DNA of 6,246 nt from Acidobacteriota bacterium (GCA_005790265.1 SXVE01000564.1:1-6246); one strand, 5' to 3'; counted from the first letter of the stretch, positions 1 through 5,763 are shown. Notes: a model not told the origin generated them from the letters alone. Translations and numbers: made by a program.

Positions 1-306
1 AACATCAAACAAAAAGGCTTCTCGCGCCGCGCCACCGAACTCGAAATCATCGGCTCAAACGGCACAAAATCCCTTAAAGGCGGCAAAATCCGCTCGGCTC
101 TCCGCTTAAAAGAACAGCTTTTCGCCCTCAACAAACGCTACGACGGCAACGGTCGCGTCATCTCGTATTCATTCACAGGTCGCGGTTGGGGTCACGGCGT
201 CGGAATGTGCCAATACGGCGCTTACGGTTTGGGGAAAATGGGTTTGAAATACGATCAAATTATCAAGCATTATTACACCGGCGTTGATTTGACGAAGGCT
301 TATTAA
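1..306 (+). CDS. SpoIID/LytB-domain protein, C-terminal fragment
   Basis: This is the last 101 residues of a protein whose start lies before the window; it is read in frame 1 and ends with TAA at 304-306. Residues 59-78 carry the SpoIID/LytB hallmark TGRGWGHGVGMCQYGAYGLG, followed by a K-x-D-x-I-I-x-H-Y-Y-T-G-V tail typical of the end of this domain. SpoIID-type proteins act outside the cytoplasmic membrane on peptidoglycan; the Bacillus protein is a lytic transglycosylase acting on denuded glycan, and many non-sporulating bacteria carry relatives of less certain role. The domain end coincides with the protein end, so nothing follows it. The family call is secure from the motif; the substrate in this organism is not shown. 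The N-terminal part, including any signal peptide, cannot be seen. Confidence 0.9.
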   Translation, partial: NIKQKGFSRRATELEIIGSNGTKSLKGGKIRSALRLKEQLFALNKRYDGNGRVISYSFTGRGWGHGVGMCQYGAYGLGKMGLKYDQIIKHYYTGVDLTKAY

Positions 307-311
307 TAAAT

Positions 312-317
312 AAGGAG
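312..317 (+). promoter_or_regulatory. Shine-Dalgarno site of the antitoxin gene
   Basis: AAGGAG stands 8 bases before the ATG at 326. It is close to a perfect anti-16S complement and fixes the antitoxin start. It sits only 5 bases after the stop codon of the SpoIID-like gene. Confidence 0.8.
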
Positions 318-325
318 CATCATTT

Positions 326-607
326 ATGAGCAAAACAGTAACATTGGAAATTCCCGACGAGGTTTTCAGCAAATACCAAAAAATCGCTGATATAAAAGGA
401 GAGACAACGGAAAATATAGTTTTAGAATTTGTTATAACTAATGTGCCGCGCGTCGAAAAACCGGATGATGAGAATGCGCGATTAGCCGAAGAAAGATTCG
501 CTCGCCATTTCGGAGCGATCAATAGCGGCGATTCGAGGTCGGCGGACAATGAGAAAATTGACGCCGATTTGATTCGCGCATATGAGGATACGCACGACGA
601 TGAGTGA
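326..607 (+). CDS. Antitoxin of a PIN-domain toxin-antitoxin module (VapB-like)
   Basis: A 93-residue protein begins with KTVTLEIPDEVFSKYQKIA, a beta strand followed by a helix. A second helix (about 27-39) completes a pattern that suggests a ribbon-helix-helix or similar small DNA-binding dimerisation domain. The second half is charged and acidic (DNEKIDADLIRAYEDTHDDE, residues 74-93), the sort of tail that wraps and blocks a PIN nuclease. The strongest evidence is position: its last 8 bases overlap the start of a PIN-domain gene, the usual antitoxin-first order with translational coupling. By analogy with VapB it would neutralise the toxin and repress its own operon. The exact antitoxin family is not identified; the DNA-binding role is inferred from the N-terminal pattern only. 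The gene looks more AT-rich than the operon downstream, which would fit acquisition as a module. Confidence 0.7.
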   Translation: MSKTVTLEIPDEVFSKYQKIADIKGETTENIVLEFVITNVPRVEKPDDENARLAEERFARHFGAINSGDSRSADNEKIDADLIRAYEDTHDDE

Positions 608-1007
608 ACAAATTTTTCTGGACACTTCAGGTTTGCTCTGCATTCACGACGGAAAGGACGTTCGCAACGCGGAAGCTATCAACTTATTTATAAAGGCGAA
701 GCGGATTTTGACGACTAATTATATTTTGGCGGAATTTGTTCCTCTATCTTATGTTCGAGGGCAAAATCGGCAGGAAACACTTTCGTTTATTGACGATTTT
801 CTCAAAATTTCACGCCTCGAAATTGTGTGGGTAAACGAAACTTTACATAATCGAGCTATGAAACTGCTTTCTGACCGACGCGATAAAAACTACTCGCTGT
901 GTGACGCTGTGAGTTTTGTCGTTATGCGCGAACGCGGCATTTCGGAAGCGCTGACGACTGATAGGCATTTTGAGCAGGAAGGATTCGTCAAGCTTTTACA
1001 ATCCTGA
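600..1007 (+). CDS. PIN-domain ribonuclease toxin (VapC-like)
   Basis: This 135-residue protein has the length and layout of VapC-type PIN toxins. The four acidic residues expected to hold the catalytic metal are visible: D8 in FLDTSGLL, E45 in NYILAEF, D102 in SLCDAVSFVVM and D121 in LTTDRHF. Such enzymes cleave RNA (tRNA or rRNA in studied cases) and arrest growth when the antitoxin is lost; the target here is unknown. I chose the ATG at 600 over the in-frame ATG at 582. The later start puts the protein directly at the PIN beta strand (MSEQIFLDTSG), has GAGGA at 584-588 upstream, and gives a short overlap with the antitoxin stop codon (605-607). The earlier start would add six residues (MRIRTT) with no family support. 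All catalytic residues are intact, so the toxin is probably functional. Confidence 0.87.
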   Translation: MSEQIFLDTSGLLCIHDGKDVRNAEAINLFIKAKRILTTNYILAEFVPLSYVRGQNRQETLSFIDDFLKISRLEIVWVNETLHNRAMKLLSDRRDKNYSLCDAVSFVVMRERGISEALTTDRHFEQEGFVKLLQS

Positions 1008-1035
1008 AAACAATTTAATCGAATCGAATATTTTT

Positions 1036-1081
1036 CGCAAAAAGCCGGCTTGAAATTTAAATTTCAAGCCGGCTTTTTGCG
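1036..1081. terminator. Perfect 46-bp palindrome, bidirectional terminator
   Basis: Two 23-base arms meet between 1058 and 1059 and are perfectly complementary. The core is GCAAAAAGCCGGCTTGAAA facing its reverse complement. Read on either strand, a GC-rich stem (AGCCGGCTT) is preceded by A's and followed by TTTTT, the layout of an intrinsic terminator usable in both directions. It lies 28 bases after the PIN toxin stop and 12 bases beyond the stop of the convergent minus-strand gene, exactly where two transcription units meet. The AT-rich centre (AAATTTAAATTT) would form the upper stem or loop. Confidence 0.85.
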
Positions 1082-1093
1082 CTCAAACGTTTT

Positions 1094-1507
1094 TTAGTAG
1101 CGACGTTTTTTCTTGTTCAAAACGTAGGTGTAAAGCGCGCCGCTGCCCGCTCCGATTAGTGCGCCGTAGCCGGCGCCGCGTCTGCCTCGGGCGATGCCGC
1201 CGATTAAAGCGCCTGCGCCGGTCGCGATGCCGACGTTAATTAAGTTGCGGTGACGGCGGTAAAATGACGGGCGGCGATAAGTTGAATAACCGCGCGACGT
1301 GTAATAAGACGGCGACGAGCTGTAATAGCGCGCCGGACTGTAATATCTGTTCGTTCGATACGAACGATTATTGCGCGCGTAGCTTCTGCCGTAAGACGCG
1401 CGGCGATAACTTCTGTGCCGCGAACATCCGTTGTGCGCTTCGACCGATAAAGGCAAACCGACGGCGAAGACGAACATCATAACGAGACCGACCAAAAACT
1501 TTTTCAT
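1094..1507 (-). CDS. Secreted Arg/Tyr/Ser-rich glycine-zipper protein
   Basis: A 137-residue protein opens with a signal peptide: MKK, a hydrophobic stretch over about residues 4-20, and a likely cleavage after VEA24. Residues 27-87 are very rich in Arg, Tyr and Ser (for example SYRRASYGRSYARNNRSYR), low in complexity and probably disordered. Residues 93-124 form a glycine zipper (GIATGAGALIGGIARGRRG followed by AGYGALIGAGSGAL), a helix-packing pattern found in bacterial envelope proteins annotated as YMGG-like or Gly-zipper. The tail is NKKKRRY. It most likely acts in or beyond the cytoplasmic membrane, perhaps bound to a polyanion through its many arginines, but no function is known to me. 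The start is supported by AAGGAAGG (1517-1524 on the minus strand) 9 bases upstream. It is transcribed alone, divergent from the vWA gene and convergent with the toxin module. Confidence 0.8.
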   Translation of the reverse strand: MKKFLVGLVMMFVFAVGLPLSVEAHNGCSRHRSYRRASYGRSYARNNRSYRTNRYYSPARYYSSSPSYYTSRGYSTYRRPSFYRRHRNLINVGIATGAGALIGGIARGRRGAGYGALIGAGSGALYTYVLNKKKRRY

Positions 1508-1667
1508 ATTTCAAATCCTTCCTTAGTTTAAAATTTCAAATCGGAGAGAGAAATGTGCTAAGTTTTGGGAAGAGAAAAAATTTCGACGAGAGTTATATTT
1601 CAAATATAGACGAGTGTTTTTCAGATGGCAACTGATTTTGGAAAATCTGCCGGGGAATTTGTAAAAA
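1508..1667. promoter_or_regulatory. Divergent intergenic region with ATTTCAAAT repeats
   Basis: These 160 bases separate two divergent genes and must hold the promoters for both the glycine-zipper gene (minus) and the vWA-nurA operon (plus). I could not pick convincing -35/-10 pairs on either strand. The 9-mer ATTTCAAAT occurs three times, at 1508-1516, 1533-1541 and 1597-1605. The last copy is the centre of a perfect inverted repeat, TATATTT-C-AAATATA (1594-1608), which could be an operator. The plus-strand gene has GGGGA at 1652-1656 as a moderate ribosome binding site, 11 bases before its ATG. Confidence 0.4.
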
Positions 1668-2870
1668 ATGAAGTTTATTCGCTATTCAAAATTCAAAGGT
1701 TTCGACGTTTCGGATGTTAATTTGGGCGATTTAATGCAGTCGCTGTCGGATTCGCTGCTCGATTCCGGCTACAACGAAGATTATTACTGGACGCGGCAGC
1801 GCAATGAGCCGGACGATTCGCTCGACGCGCTGCGGCAGGCGCTGATCGAAGCCTTGATCGAACAGGGAATGCTCAGCGAACAGCAAATTGAAGAAATGCT
1901 GGCGGAAAATGAAGGCAAATTCAAAGGCTCGCTGCTCGAAGAATTGGTCAATCAACTGATTGAACGAATGGTCGAAGAAGGTTATTTGAATCTCAAAGAA
2001 GTCGAACAGCCGCAAGCGCGCCAGCAACAGCAAAACGGTCAGGGAAAAGGCGAAATCGGACAAGCGCAGCCGCGCGATGTTCGTTTTGAAGTGACGGAAA
2101 AAGGCTTGGATTTTCTCGGCTATAAAACGCTGCAAAAATTGCTCGGTTCGATGGGCAAATCGAGCATCGGTCGCCACGAAACGCCGCAATTAGATACCGG
2201 AATCGAAGCTGCTTTGAGTTCCAAACAATACGAATTCGGCGACACGATCAATCTCGACGTTAACCAAACGCTTTTGTCGGCGATTTCGCGCGAAGGTTTG
2301 GGCGTTCCGCTTAATTTGGAATACAAAGATTTATACGTTCATCAACAGGATTATCAATCGTCGTGCGCGACCGTCGTGATGCTCGACTGCTCGCATTCGA
2401 TGATTCTGTACGGCGAAGATCGGTTTACGCCCGCCAAAAAAGTTGCGCTCGCGCTCGCGCATTTAATTCGCACGAGTTACCCGGGCGATTCACTTAAAAT
2501 CGTGCTTTTTCACGATGGCGCGGAAGAATTGCCGATTGCCAAATTAGCGACGACGCAAGTCGGACCGTATCACACGAACACGGCGGAAGGTTTGAAGCTC
2601 GCGCGGCGAATCTTGAACGCGCAGCGCAAGGAAATGAAGCAAATCGTGATGGTAACCGACGGCAAACCGACCGCCGCTTTCGTCGAACCGTCAAACGCCG
2701 CGTTTTTTAATCAGCGCCGTTATTCGCAAACGACTAAAGGCGAGAAAAAACTGCTGTATAAAAATTCGATGGGCAACGATCCGTTTGTGATGGCGGAAAC
2801 GATGAAAGAAGTGCAGGCGTGCCGCAAATCCGGCATTATGATCAACACTTTTATGCTGGCGAGCGATTAG
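1668..2870 (+). CDS. vWA-domain protein, C terminus cut off by in-frame TAG
   Basis: The 400-residue product resembles the COG4867-type family of uncharacterised proteins with a von Willebrand factor A domain. The N-terminal region (1-110) starts [20 protein letters not shown] and is rich in acidic helices. A Gln/Gly linker (about 112-136) precedes a second conserved segment. The vWA domain begins near residue 232, with the MIDAS metal site DCSHS (D240, S242, S244), a threonine in YHTNTAEGL (T303 or T305) and D331 in MVTDGKPT. Such domains bind metal and mediate protein contacts, often with an AAA+ ATPase partner, but none is seen here. The frame stops at TAG 2868-2870, yet 42 further codons match the expected end of the family, so the protein lacks its last vWA strand and helix unless the stop is read through. 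It is the first gene of the nurA operon. The ATG at 1668 is the only start that keeps the whole conserved N terminus. Confidence 0.82.
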   Translation: MKFIRYSKFKGFDVSDVNLGDLMQSLSDSLLDSGYNEDYYWTRQRNEPDDSLDALRQALIEALIEQGMLSEQQIEEMLAENEGKFKGSLLEELVNQLIERMVEEGYLNLKEVEQPQARQQQQNGQGKGEIGQAQPRDVRFEVTEKGLDFLGYKTLQKLLGSMGKSSIGRHETPQLDTGIEAALSSKQYEFGDTINLDVNQTLLSAISREGLGVPLNLEYKDLYVHQQDYQSSCATVVMLDCSHSMILYGEDRFTPAKKVALALAHLIRTSYPGDSLKIVLFHDGAEELPIAKLATTQVGPYHTNTAEGLKLARRILNAQRKEMKQIVMVTDGKPTAAFVEPSNAAFFNQRRYSQTTKGEKKLLYKNSMGNDPFVMAETMKEVQACRKSGIMINTFMLASD

Positions 2871-2999
2871 TACCTCGTTGAATTCGTCAAACAAATGTCG
2901 GCGATGACCAAAGGCAAAGCGTATTTCGCTAATCCGAACAATCTGACCGAGTTCGTGCTGATGGATTTTATGAAACGCCGCACGAGTCGCGTTAAATAA
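2871..2999 (+). pseudogene. Severed C-terminal end of the vWA gene
   Basis: Reading in the same frame past the TAG gives 42 codons without a stop, YLVEFVKQMSAMTKGKAYFA then NPNNLTEFVLMDFMKRRTSR and VK, ending at TAA 2997-2999. This matches what I recall as the normal end of the family, where a tyrosine-rich YYLVxFV motif is followed by a G-K/R-A-Y/F-F strand and a (V/L)-L-M/V-D-(F/Y) helix. Adjacent sense codons continue without any frameshift. A single base change from TAT or TAC to TAG at 2868-2870 would explain everything. The TAA lies 6 bases before the nurA ATG, as expected of the true gene end in a tightly packed operon. Confidence 0.75.
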
Positions 3000-3005
3000 A
3001 AATAA

Positions 3006-4217
3006 ATGCTTTACAGAGAATTATTGACGAGCGAATTGAACAATCAAAGCTCGGATTTTCAAAATTACGCGCGCGAACAGGCGGGCGATTTACATCTTTA
3101 TTTGGGCGCTCTGCGGCGCGTCGAAAAGCTCGGCGGCGCGGCGATTCGAGAAAAATTGGCAGATGCGAAAAACGTCGGCGCGATTCCGGCGGATGAACTC
3201 GAACGGCAGCAATCTTTTACGTTTTCTTTTGATGAAAATTGGTCAAATCACGAACAGGCGCGCCGGTGGGCGACGCAAATTTTAGAAAATCGCACGACTT
3301 TCGCGGCGGACGGCAGCCAGCTTTACGCCGAAAAGGAAACTTCCCTGCCGATTGGCGCAATCCAAATCGGCTGGTTTGAAAATCCGCACAACGCGGAAAT
3401 CGGCTACGAAAAGAACGCGCGTTTTTTCGTGCTTTCGCCGGAAAAATTGCTCGCGCAGGACGAGCCGGTCGTGCCGGAAACGAAAGTCGGGCAATATCGT
3501 TTTGAAGCGGAAATTGACAAGGCGAAAGAATTCTTAGAGAAAAAAAGCGGCTGGCAGCAGCGCGGCGAGCGAATGCCGCTCGCGTTTTACGACGGAACGC
3601 TTTTGCTTTCGACGCCGCATCCGGACAGCGGCGTGCAGGAAACTTTTACCAATAAACTCGTCGAGCTCGTTCGTTTTTCAAAAGCGACGCAGGTTCCGAT
3701 TATCGGTTACGTTGACCGCAGTTACGCGCGCGATTTGCTGACGATGCTCGGAAATTTCGGCGCAAAAACGGAGAACGGCAAAAAAAGCCTGCACGATGCG
3801 ACGATTCTTAACGCGGCAAACGAAAATTTCGCGCCCGTGCTCGGTTCGTGGGGCGACCGCACTTGTTTTTGCTTTGCCGACCGGCGCGGTTTGAGCGCGT
3901 TTATCGAACCGGAAACCGGCAAATCGCTCGTCGGTTTTACTTATCTGCAAACGACCGCCGAATCAGCGCCCGCGCGCATTGACGTTCCGGCGTGGATTTA
4001 CGAACAAGGACTTTTAGACGAAATATTAAACGTGATTCGCGCCGAATGCGTGATCGGTCTCGGTTATCCCTACGCGCTCGAAACGGCGGATCAGACGGCT
4101 TTAATTACCGTGCGCGACCGCGAAGTATTTTTAAGAGCTTTACAAGACTTTGCCAAAACGAATAATCTAAACTTCAGCGTTTCGCGCAAAAACGCGAGCA
4201 AAGGCAGACGACGATGA
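3006..4217 (+). CDS. nurA: NurA-domain DNA nuclease
   Basis: This 403-residue protein carries the NurA domain, a metal-dependent nuclease that works with the HerA translocase in resecting DNA ends. HerA-NurA pairs are also found in some anti-phage systems. Visible motifs are FAADGSQ (D102) opening the domain, LAFYDGTLL (D196), GYVDRSYARDLL (D237), and near the end VIGLGYPYALETADQTALIT (350-369), the conserved GYPYxLExAD segment of NurA. These aspartates are the likely metal ligands. The first 90 residues are helical, and a basic tail, SRKNASKGRRR, ends the protein. It starts 6 bases after the original TAA of the vWA gene and has no clear Shine-Dalgarno sequence, which suggests translational coupling. 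Its stop overlaps the next start as ATGA (4214-4217). No HerA gene lies in the window. The family call is firm; its biological use here is inferred. Confidence 0.88.
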   Translation: MLYRELLTSELNNQSSDFQNYAREQAGDLHLYLGALRRVEKLGGAAIREKLADAKNVGAIPADELERQQSFTFSFDENWSNHEQARRWATQILENRTTFAADGSQLYAEKETSLPIGAIQIGWFENPHNAEIGYEKNARFFVLSPEKLLAQDEPVVPETKVGQYRFEAEIDKAKEFLEKKSGWQQRGERMPLAFYDGTLLLSTPHPDSGVQETFTNKLVELVRFSKATQVPIIGYVDRSYARDLLTMLGNFGAKTENGKKSLHDATILNAANENFAPVLGSWGDRTCFCFADRRGLSAFIEPETGKSLVGFTYLQTTAESAPARIDVPAWIYEQGLLDEILNVIRAECVIGLGYPYALETADQTALITVRDREVFLRALQDFAKTNNLNFSVSRKNASKGRRR

Positions 4218-4732
4218 CCAAACGAACCGGAGAAACCAAGCGGCAGAACGGCGAAACAAAAAGTATCGCCGTCTCGCACAATGCTCCGACGCTCAGATGT
4301 TCGGCGTGCGGCGCGCAGGCGCGGCGCGATTCGGCGAGATTCTGTCTGGTTTGCGGCAAAACGCTCAACGAAGATTACCAGCCGCTCGACAATTTGCGGG
4401 CATCGTATCGTTTGCAGGGACAAAGTTTTCCGGTCGAACAGCAAAAACCATCGGGCGAAATCAATCTGTTTGAAACGAACCGCAATCCCGTTGCGCAGAC
4501 GGCTTGGGCGTGTTTGGTTTATTCGATGGTTCCGTATCTCGGAATTTTGTTCGTTCCGCTGACGTTCGTCGTCGGCGGTTTTGGAATTATCGCCGCGCGA
4601 CGACAACCGCAGATCGGCGGTCGAAAACTCGCCGTCGCCTGTTTTCTACTTAGTTTCGTCGTGCTTGGCATTCAAATTTTCCTTTGGTGGCTTTTGTATA
4701 TTATTCCTGAACTCGGCAGACAGATTCAGTGA
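4214..4732 (+). CDS. Zinc-ribbon membrane protein (DUF4190-like tail)
   Basis: A 172-residue protein begins with a basic hydrophilic stretch containing a repeated GETK motif (residues 6-9 and 13-16). A zinc ribbon follows, with CSAC (C29, C32) and CLVC (C44, C47) spaced as CxxC-x11-CxxC. A linker of about 45 residues leads to hydrophobic segments at about 97-126 (long enough for one or two passes) and 138-164, with GGFGIIAARRQPQIGGRKLA between them. That G-rich turn flanked by membrane helices resembles DUF4190-type proteins. The zinc ribbon presumably faces the cytoplasm. Its start overlaps the nurA stop by four bases, so the two are translationally coupled. Role unknown; membrane anchoring or sensing for the nuclease operon is speculation. 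Its TGA stop lies inside the first copy of the GTGAGC repeat, so the C terminus may have been set by the repeat insertion. Confidence 0.75.
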   Translation: MTKRTGETKRQNGETKSIAVSHNAPTLRCSACGAQARRDSARFCLVCGKTLNEDYQPLDNLRASYRLQGQSFPVEQQKPSGEINLFETNRNPVAQTAWACLVYSMVPYLGILFVPLTFVVGGFGIIAARRQPQIGGRKLAVACFLLSFVVLGIQIFLWWLLYIIPELGRQIQ

Positions 4733-4761
4733 GCGGTGAGCGGCAGGTGGTGAGCAGTAAA
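4728..4761. repeat. Left heptamer repeat array flanking the four-helix-bundle gene
   Basis: The sequence falls into 7-base units AGTGAGC, GGTGAGC, GGCAGGT, GGTGAGC, then AGTAAA. Units one, two and four are near-identical; unit three is degenerate. It is the inverted counterpart of the array at 5147-5166, with two extra units. It begins inside the last codons of the zinc-ribbon gene and contains its TGA stop. Confidence 0.9.
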
Positions 4762-4776
4762 AAATGTCATTAATAT

Positions 4777-5142
4777 ATGGACAAGCCTCACAAAAAATTA
4801 GTTGCCTGGCAAAAATCTATGGATTTAGTCGAATTAGTTTATGAAATAACAAAATCTTTTCCGGCGGAAGAAAAATTTGGCTTAATTTCGCAAATGCGCC
4901 GGGCGGCGGTTTCCGCTCCGTCTAATATCAGCGAGGGCGCGGCAGATCGTTCTCATCAGCAATTTGTTAATTTTTTGAGCATTTCAATCGGTTCGCTTAA
5001 CGAATTGAGTACACAGTTTGAGATTTCTTTGCGCATCGGCTATATAAATAAAATAAATCACGAAAAAGCACAGAATTTAATTGACGAATGTCTTAAAACG
5101 ACATTCGGACTAAAGCGAAGCGTTGAACAAAGATATTTGTAA
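4777..5142 (+). CDS. Four-helix-bundle protein (23S rRNA intervening-sequence family)
   Basis: This 121-residue protein is a clear member of the S23/IVP four-helix-bundle family. It has an N-terminal KKLVAWQKSMDLVELVYEIT, then the hallmark FPAEEKFGLISQMRRAAVS, APSNISEGAA, FLSISIGSLNELSTQFEIS and a C-terminal helix with LKRSVEQRYL. Length and all four helices are standard, so the protein is intact. Relatives are encoded within intervening sequences of 23S rRNA (Leptospira, Coxiella), and the accessory protein Avd of diversity-generating retroelements has the same fold. The free-standing versions have no settled function, though a nucleic-acid-binding role is likely. Inverted GTGAGC repeats on both sides bracket the gene, it interrupts an otherwise tightly packed operon, and it looks more AT-rich than nurA, all suggesting insertion. 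No Shine-Dalgarno sequence is evident before the ATG; this start gives the usual family N terminus. Confidence 0.9.
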   Translation: MDKPHKKLVAWQKSMDLVELVYEITKSFPAEEKFGLISQMRRAAVSAPSNISEGAADRSHQQFVNFLSISIGSLNELSTQFEISLRIGYINKINHEKAQNLIDECLKTTFGLKRSVEQRYL

Positions 5143-5146
5143 ACTG

Positions 5147-5166
5147 TTTACTGCTCACCGCTCACT
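5147..5166. repeat. Right heptamer repeat array, inverted relative to the left one
   Basis: The reverse complement reads AGTGAGC, GGTGAGC, AGTAAA, so this copy has two units against four on the left. In RNA, 5153-5166 can pair with 4728-4741 (14 perfect base pairs) and 5147-5152 with 4756-4761. In another register 5147-5159 pairs with 4749-4761 (13 perfect base pairs). The array starts 4 bases after the four-helix-bundle stop and ends 6 bases before the next ATG. Confidence 0.9.
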
Positions 5167-5172
5167 AAAAAG

Positions 5173-5763
5173 ATGAAAATCGCTAAAATCGTCAGCTCGA
5201 ATTCACATATTGATTACATTGGGCGCGTGGTTGACGCGCTTGATACCGATGCGCCGCCGCAAGCGGAAGATTTCGGTTTCGCGCAATTCGTTAATTTGCC
5301 GCTGGAAAATGAAGACGTCGTCGGCGTGATTTACAATTCGATGCTCGTTAATCCCGAATACGCTAATTTCGGTCCGCGGCTTTCGCCAAAACCGGAACTC
5401 GGCAATTTCAGCCCCGATTATTTGAACGAACAGGGATTTTTGATCGGCATTCTGCTGCTCGGCGTCAAAGATCGCGCCGATAAAATCGTGCACGGCGTGC
5501 CGCGCCGCGTCGTTCCCGCCGGTCAGGACGTTTACAAAATCGAACCGCGCGAAGTGCGAAAATTTCACACGGACGAAAACGAATGTCTGCAAATTCATTA
5601 TTACTCGCAGATTGTCGCGCACGCCGGACTTTTCGCCGTTCCGCTGCTCGAAGCCATTATCGAACAACTGCATCTCGAGTGTTCGGATTCTGACAAACAA
5701 AGGCTCGGCGTATTAAAACAAACGCTCGCCTGGCAACGAACGATGAGCGGAATGCGTCTATAA
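5173..5763 (+). CDS. HAS-barrel-like protein, probable HerA-associated component
   Basis: A 196-residue protein starts MKIAKIVSSNSHIDYIGRVVD and continues with FGFAQFV, VVGVIYNSMLVNPEYANFGP and SPDYLNEQGFLIGILLLG. These strand-rich motifs look like the HAS-barrel found at the N terminus of HerA-type ATPases. The second half has VPAGQDVYKIEPREV, a conserved-looking F-H-x-D (residues 131-134), HYYSQIVAHAG and a helical end (PLLEAIIEQLHLE). There is no Walker A motif, so it is not an ATPase. From its motifs and its place downstream of nurA I infer a stand-alone partner of a HerA/NurA complex, with the motor encoded elsewhere. It may equally be an uncharacterised conserved protein. Its stop, TAA at 5761-5763, ends the operon; no clear terminator follows. 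The ATG at 5173 has only a weak A-rich leader, next to the repeat. Confidence 0.6.
   Translation: MKIAKIVSSNSHIDYIGRVVDALDTDAPPQAEDFGFAQFVNLPLENEDVVGVIYNSMLVNPEYANFGPRLSPKPELGNFSPDYLNEQGFLIGILLLGVKDRADKIVHGVPRRVVPAGQDVYKIEPREVRKFHTDENECLQIHYYSQIVAHAGLFAVPLLEAIIEQLHLECSDSDKQRLGVLKQTLAWQRTMSGMRL

Noticed and set aside
169..549. Open frame on the minus strand across the SpoIID-like end and the antitoxin gene
   Set aside because: It runs antisense to two well-supported genes and its translation has no recognisable domain.
582..599. Upstream ATG that would lengthen the PIN toxin by six residues
   Set aside because: The ATG at 600 gives the normal PIN N terminus, a spaced GAGGA and the typical short overlap with the antitoxin stop.
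1264..1482. Plus-strand frame with many Cys and Arg inside the glycine-zipper gene
   Set aside because: It is the antisense reading of repetitive Arg/Tyr/Ser codons; the minus-strand protein has a signal peptide, Gly zipper and good ribosome binding site.
1731..2189. 152-codon minus-strand frame within the vWA gene
   Set aside because: Its Phe/Leu/Arg-rich translation is the mirror of the Glu/Gln/Leu-rich plus-strand protein and has no supporting start context.
2868..2870. Pyrrolysine insertion at the TAG codon
   Set aside because: No pyl genes or PYLIS-like evidence are visible, and a vWA protein has no known need for this residue; a point mutation or sequence error is simpler.
4091..4606. 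171-codon minus-strand frame over nurA and the zinc-ribbon gene
   Set aside because: It is antisense to two coupled genes with clear motifs, and its sequence is Arg-rich without domain features.
4728..4761. Heptamer array considered as a CRISPR or tandem minisatellite
   Set aside because: Units are 7 bases with no spacers, and the inverted partner beyond the next gene points to a bracketing repeat instead.
5203..5700. 165-codon minus-strand frame in the HAS-like gene
   Set aside because: It is a shadow of the plus-strand gene, whose motifs look conserved; the antisense product resembles no known family.
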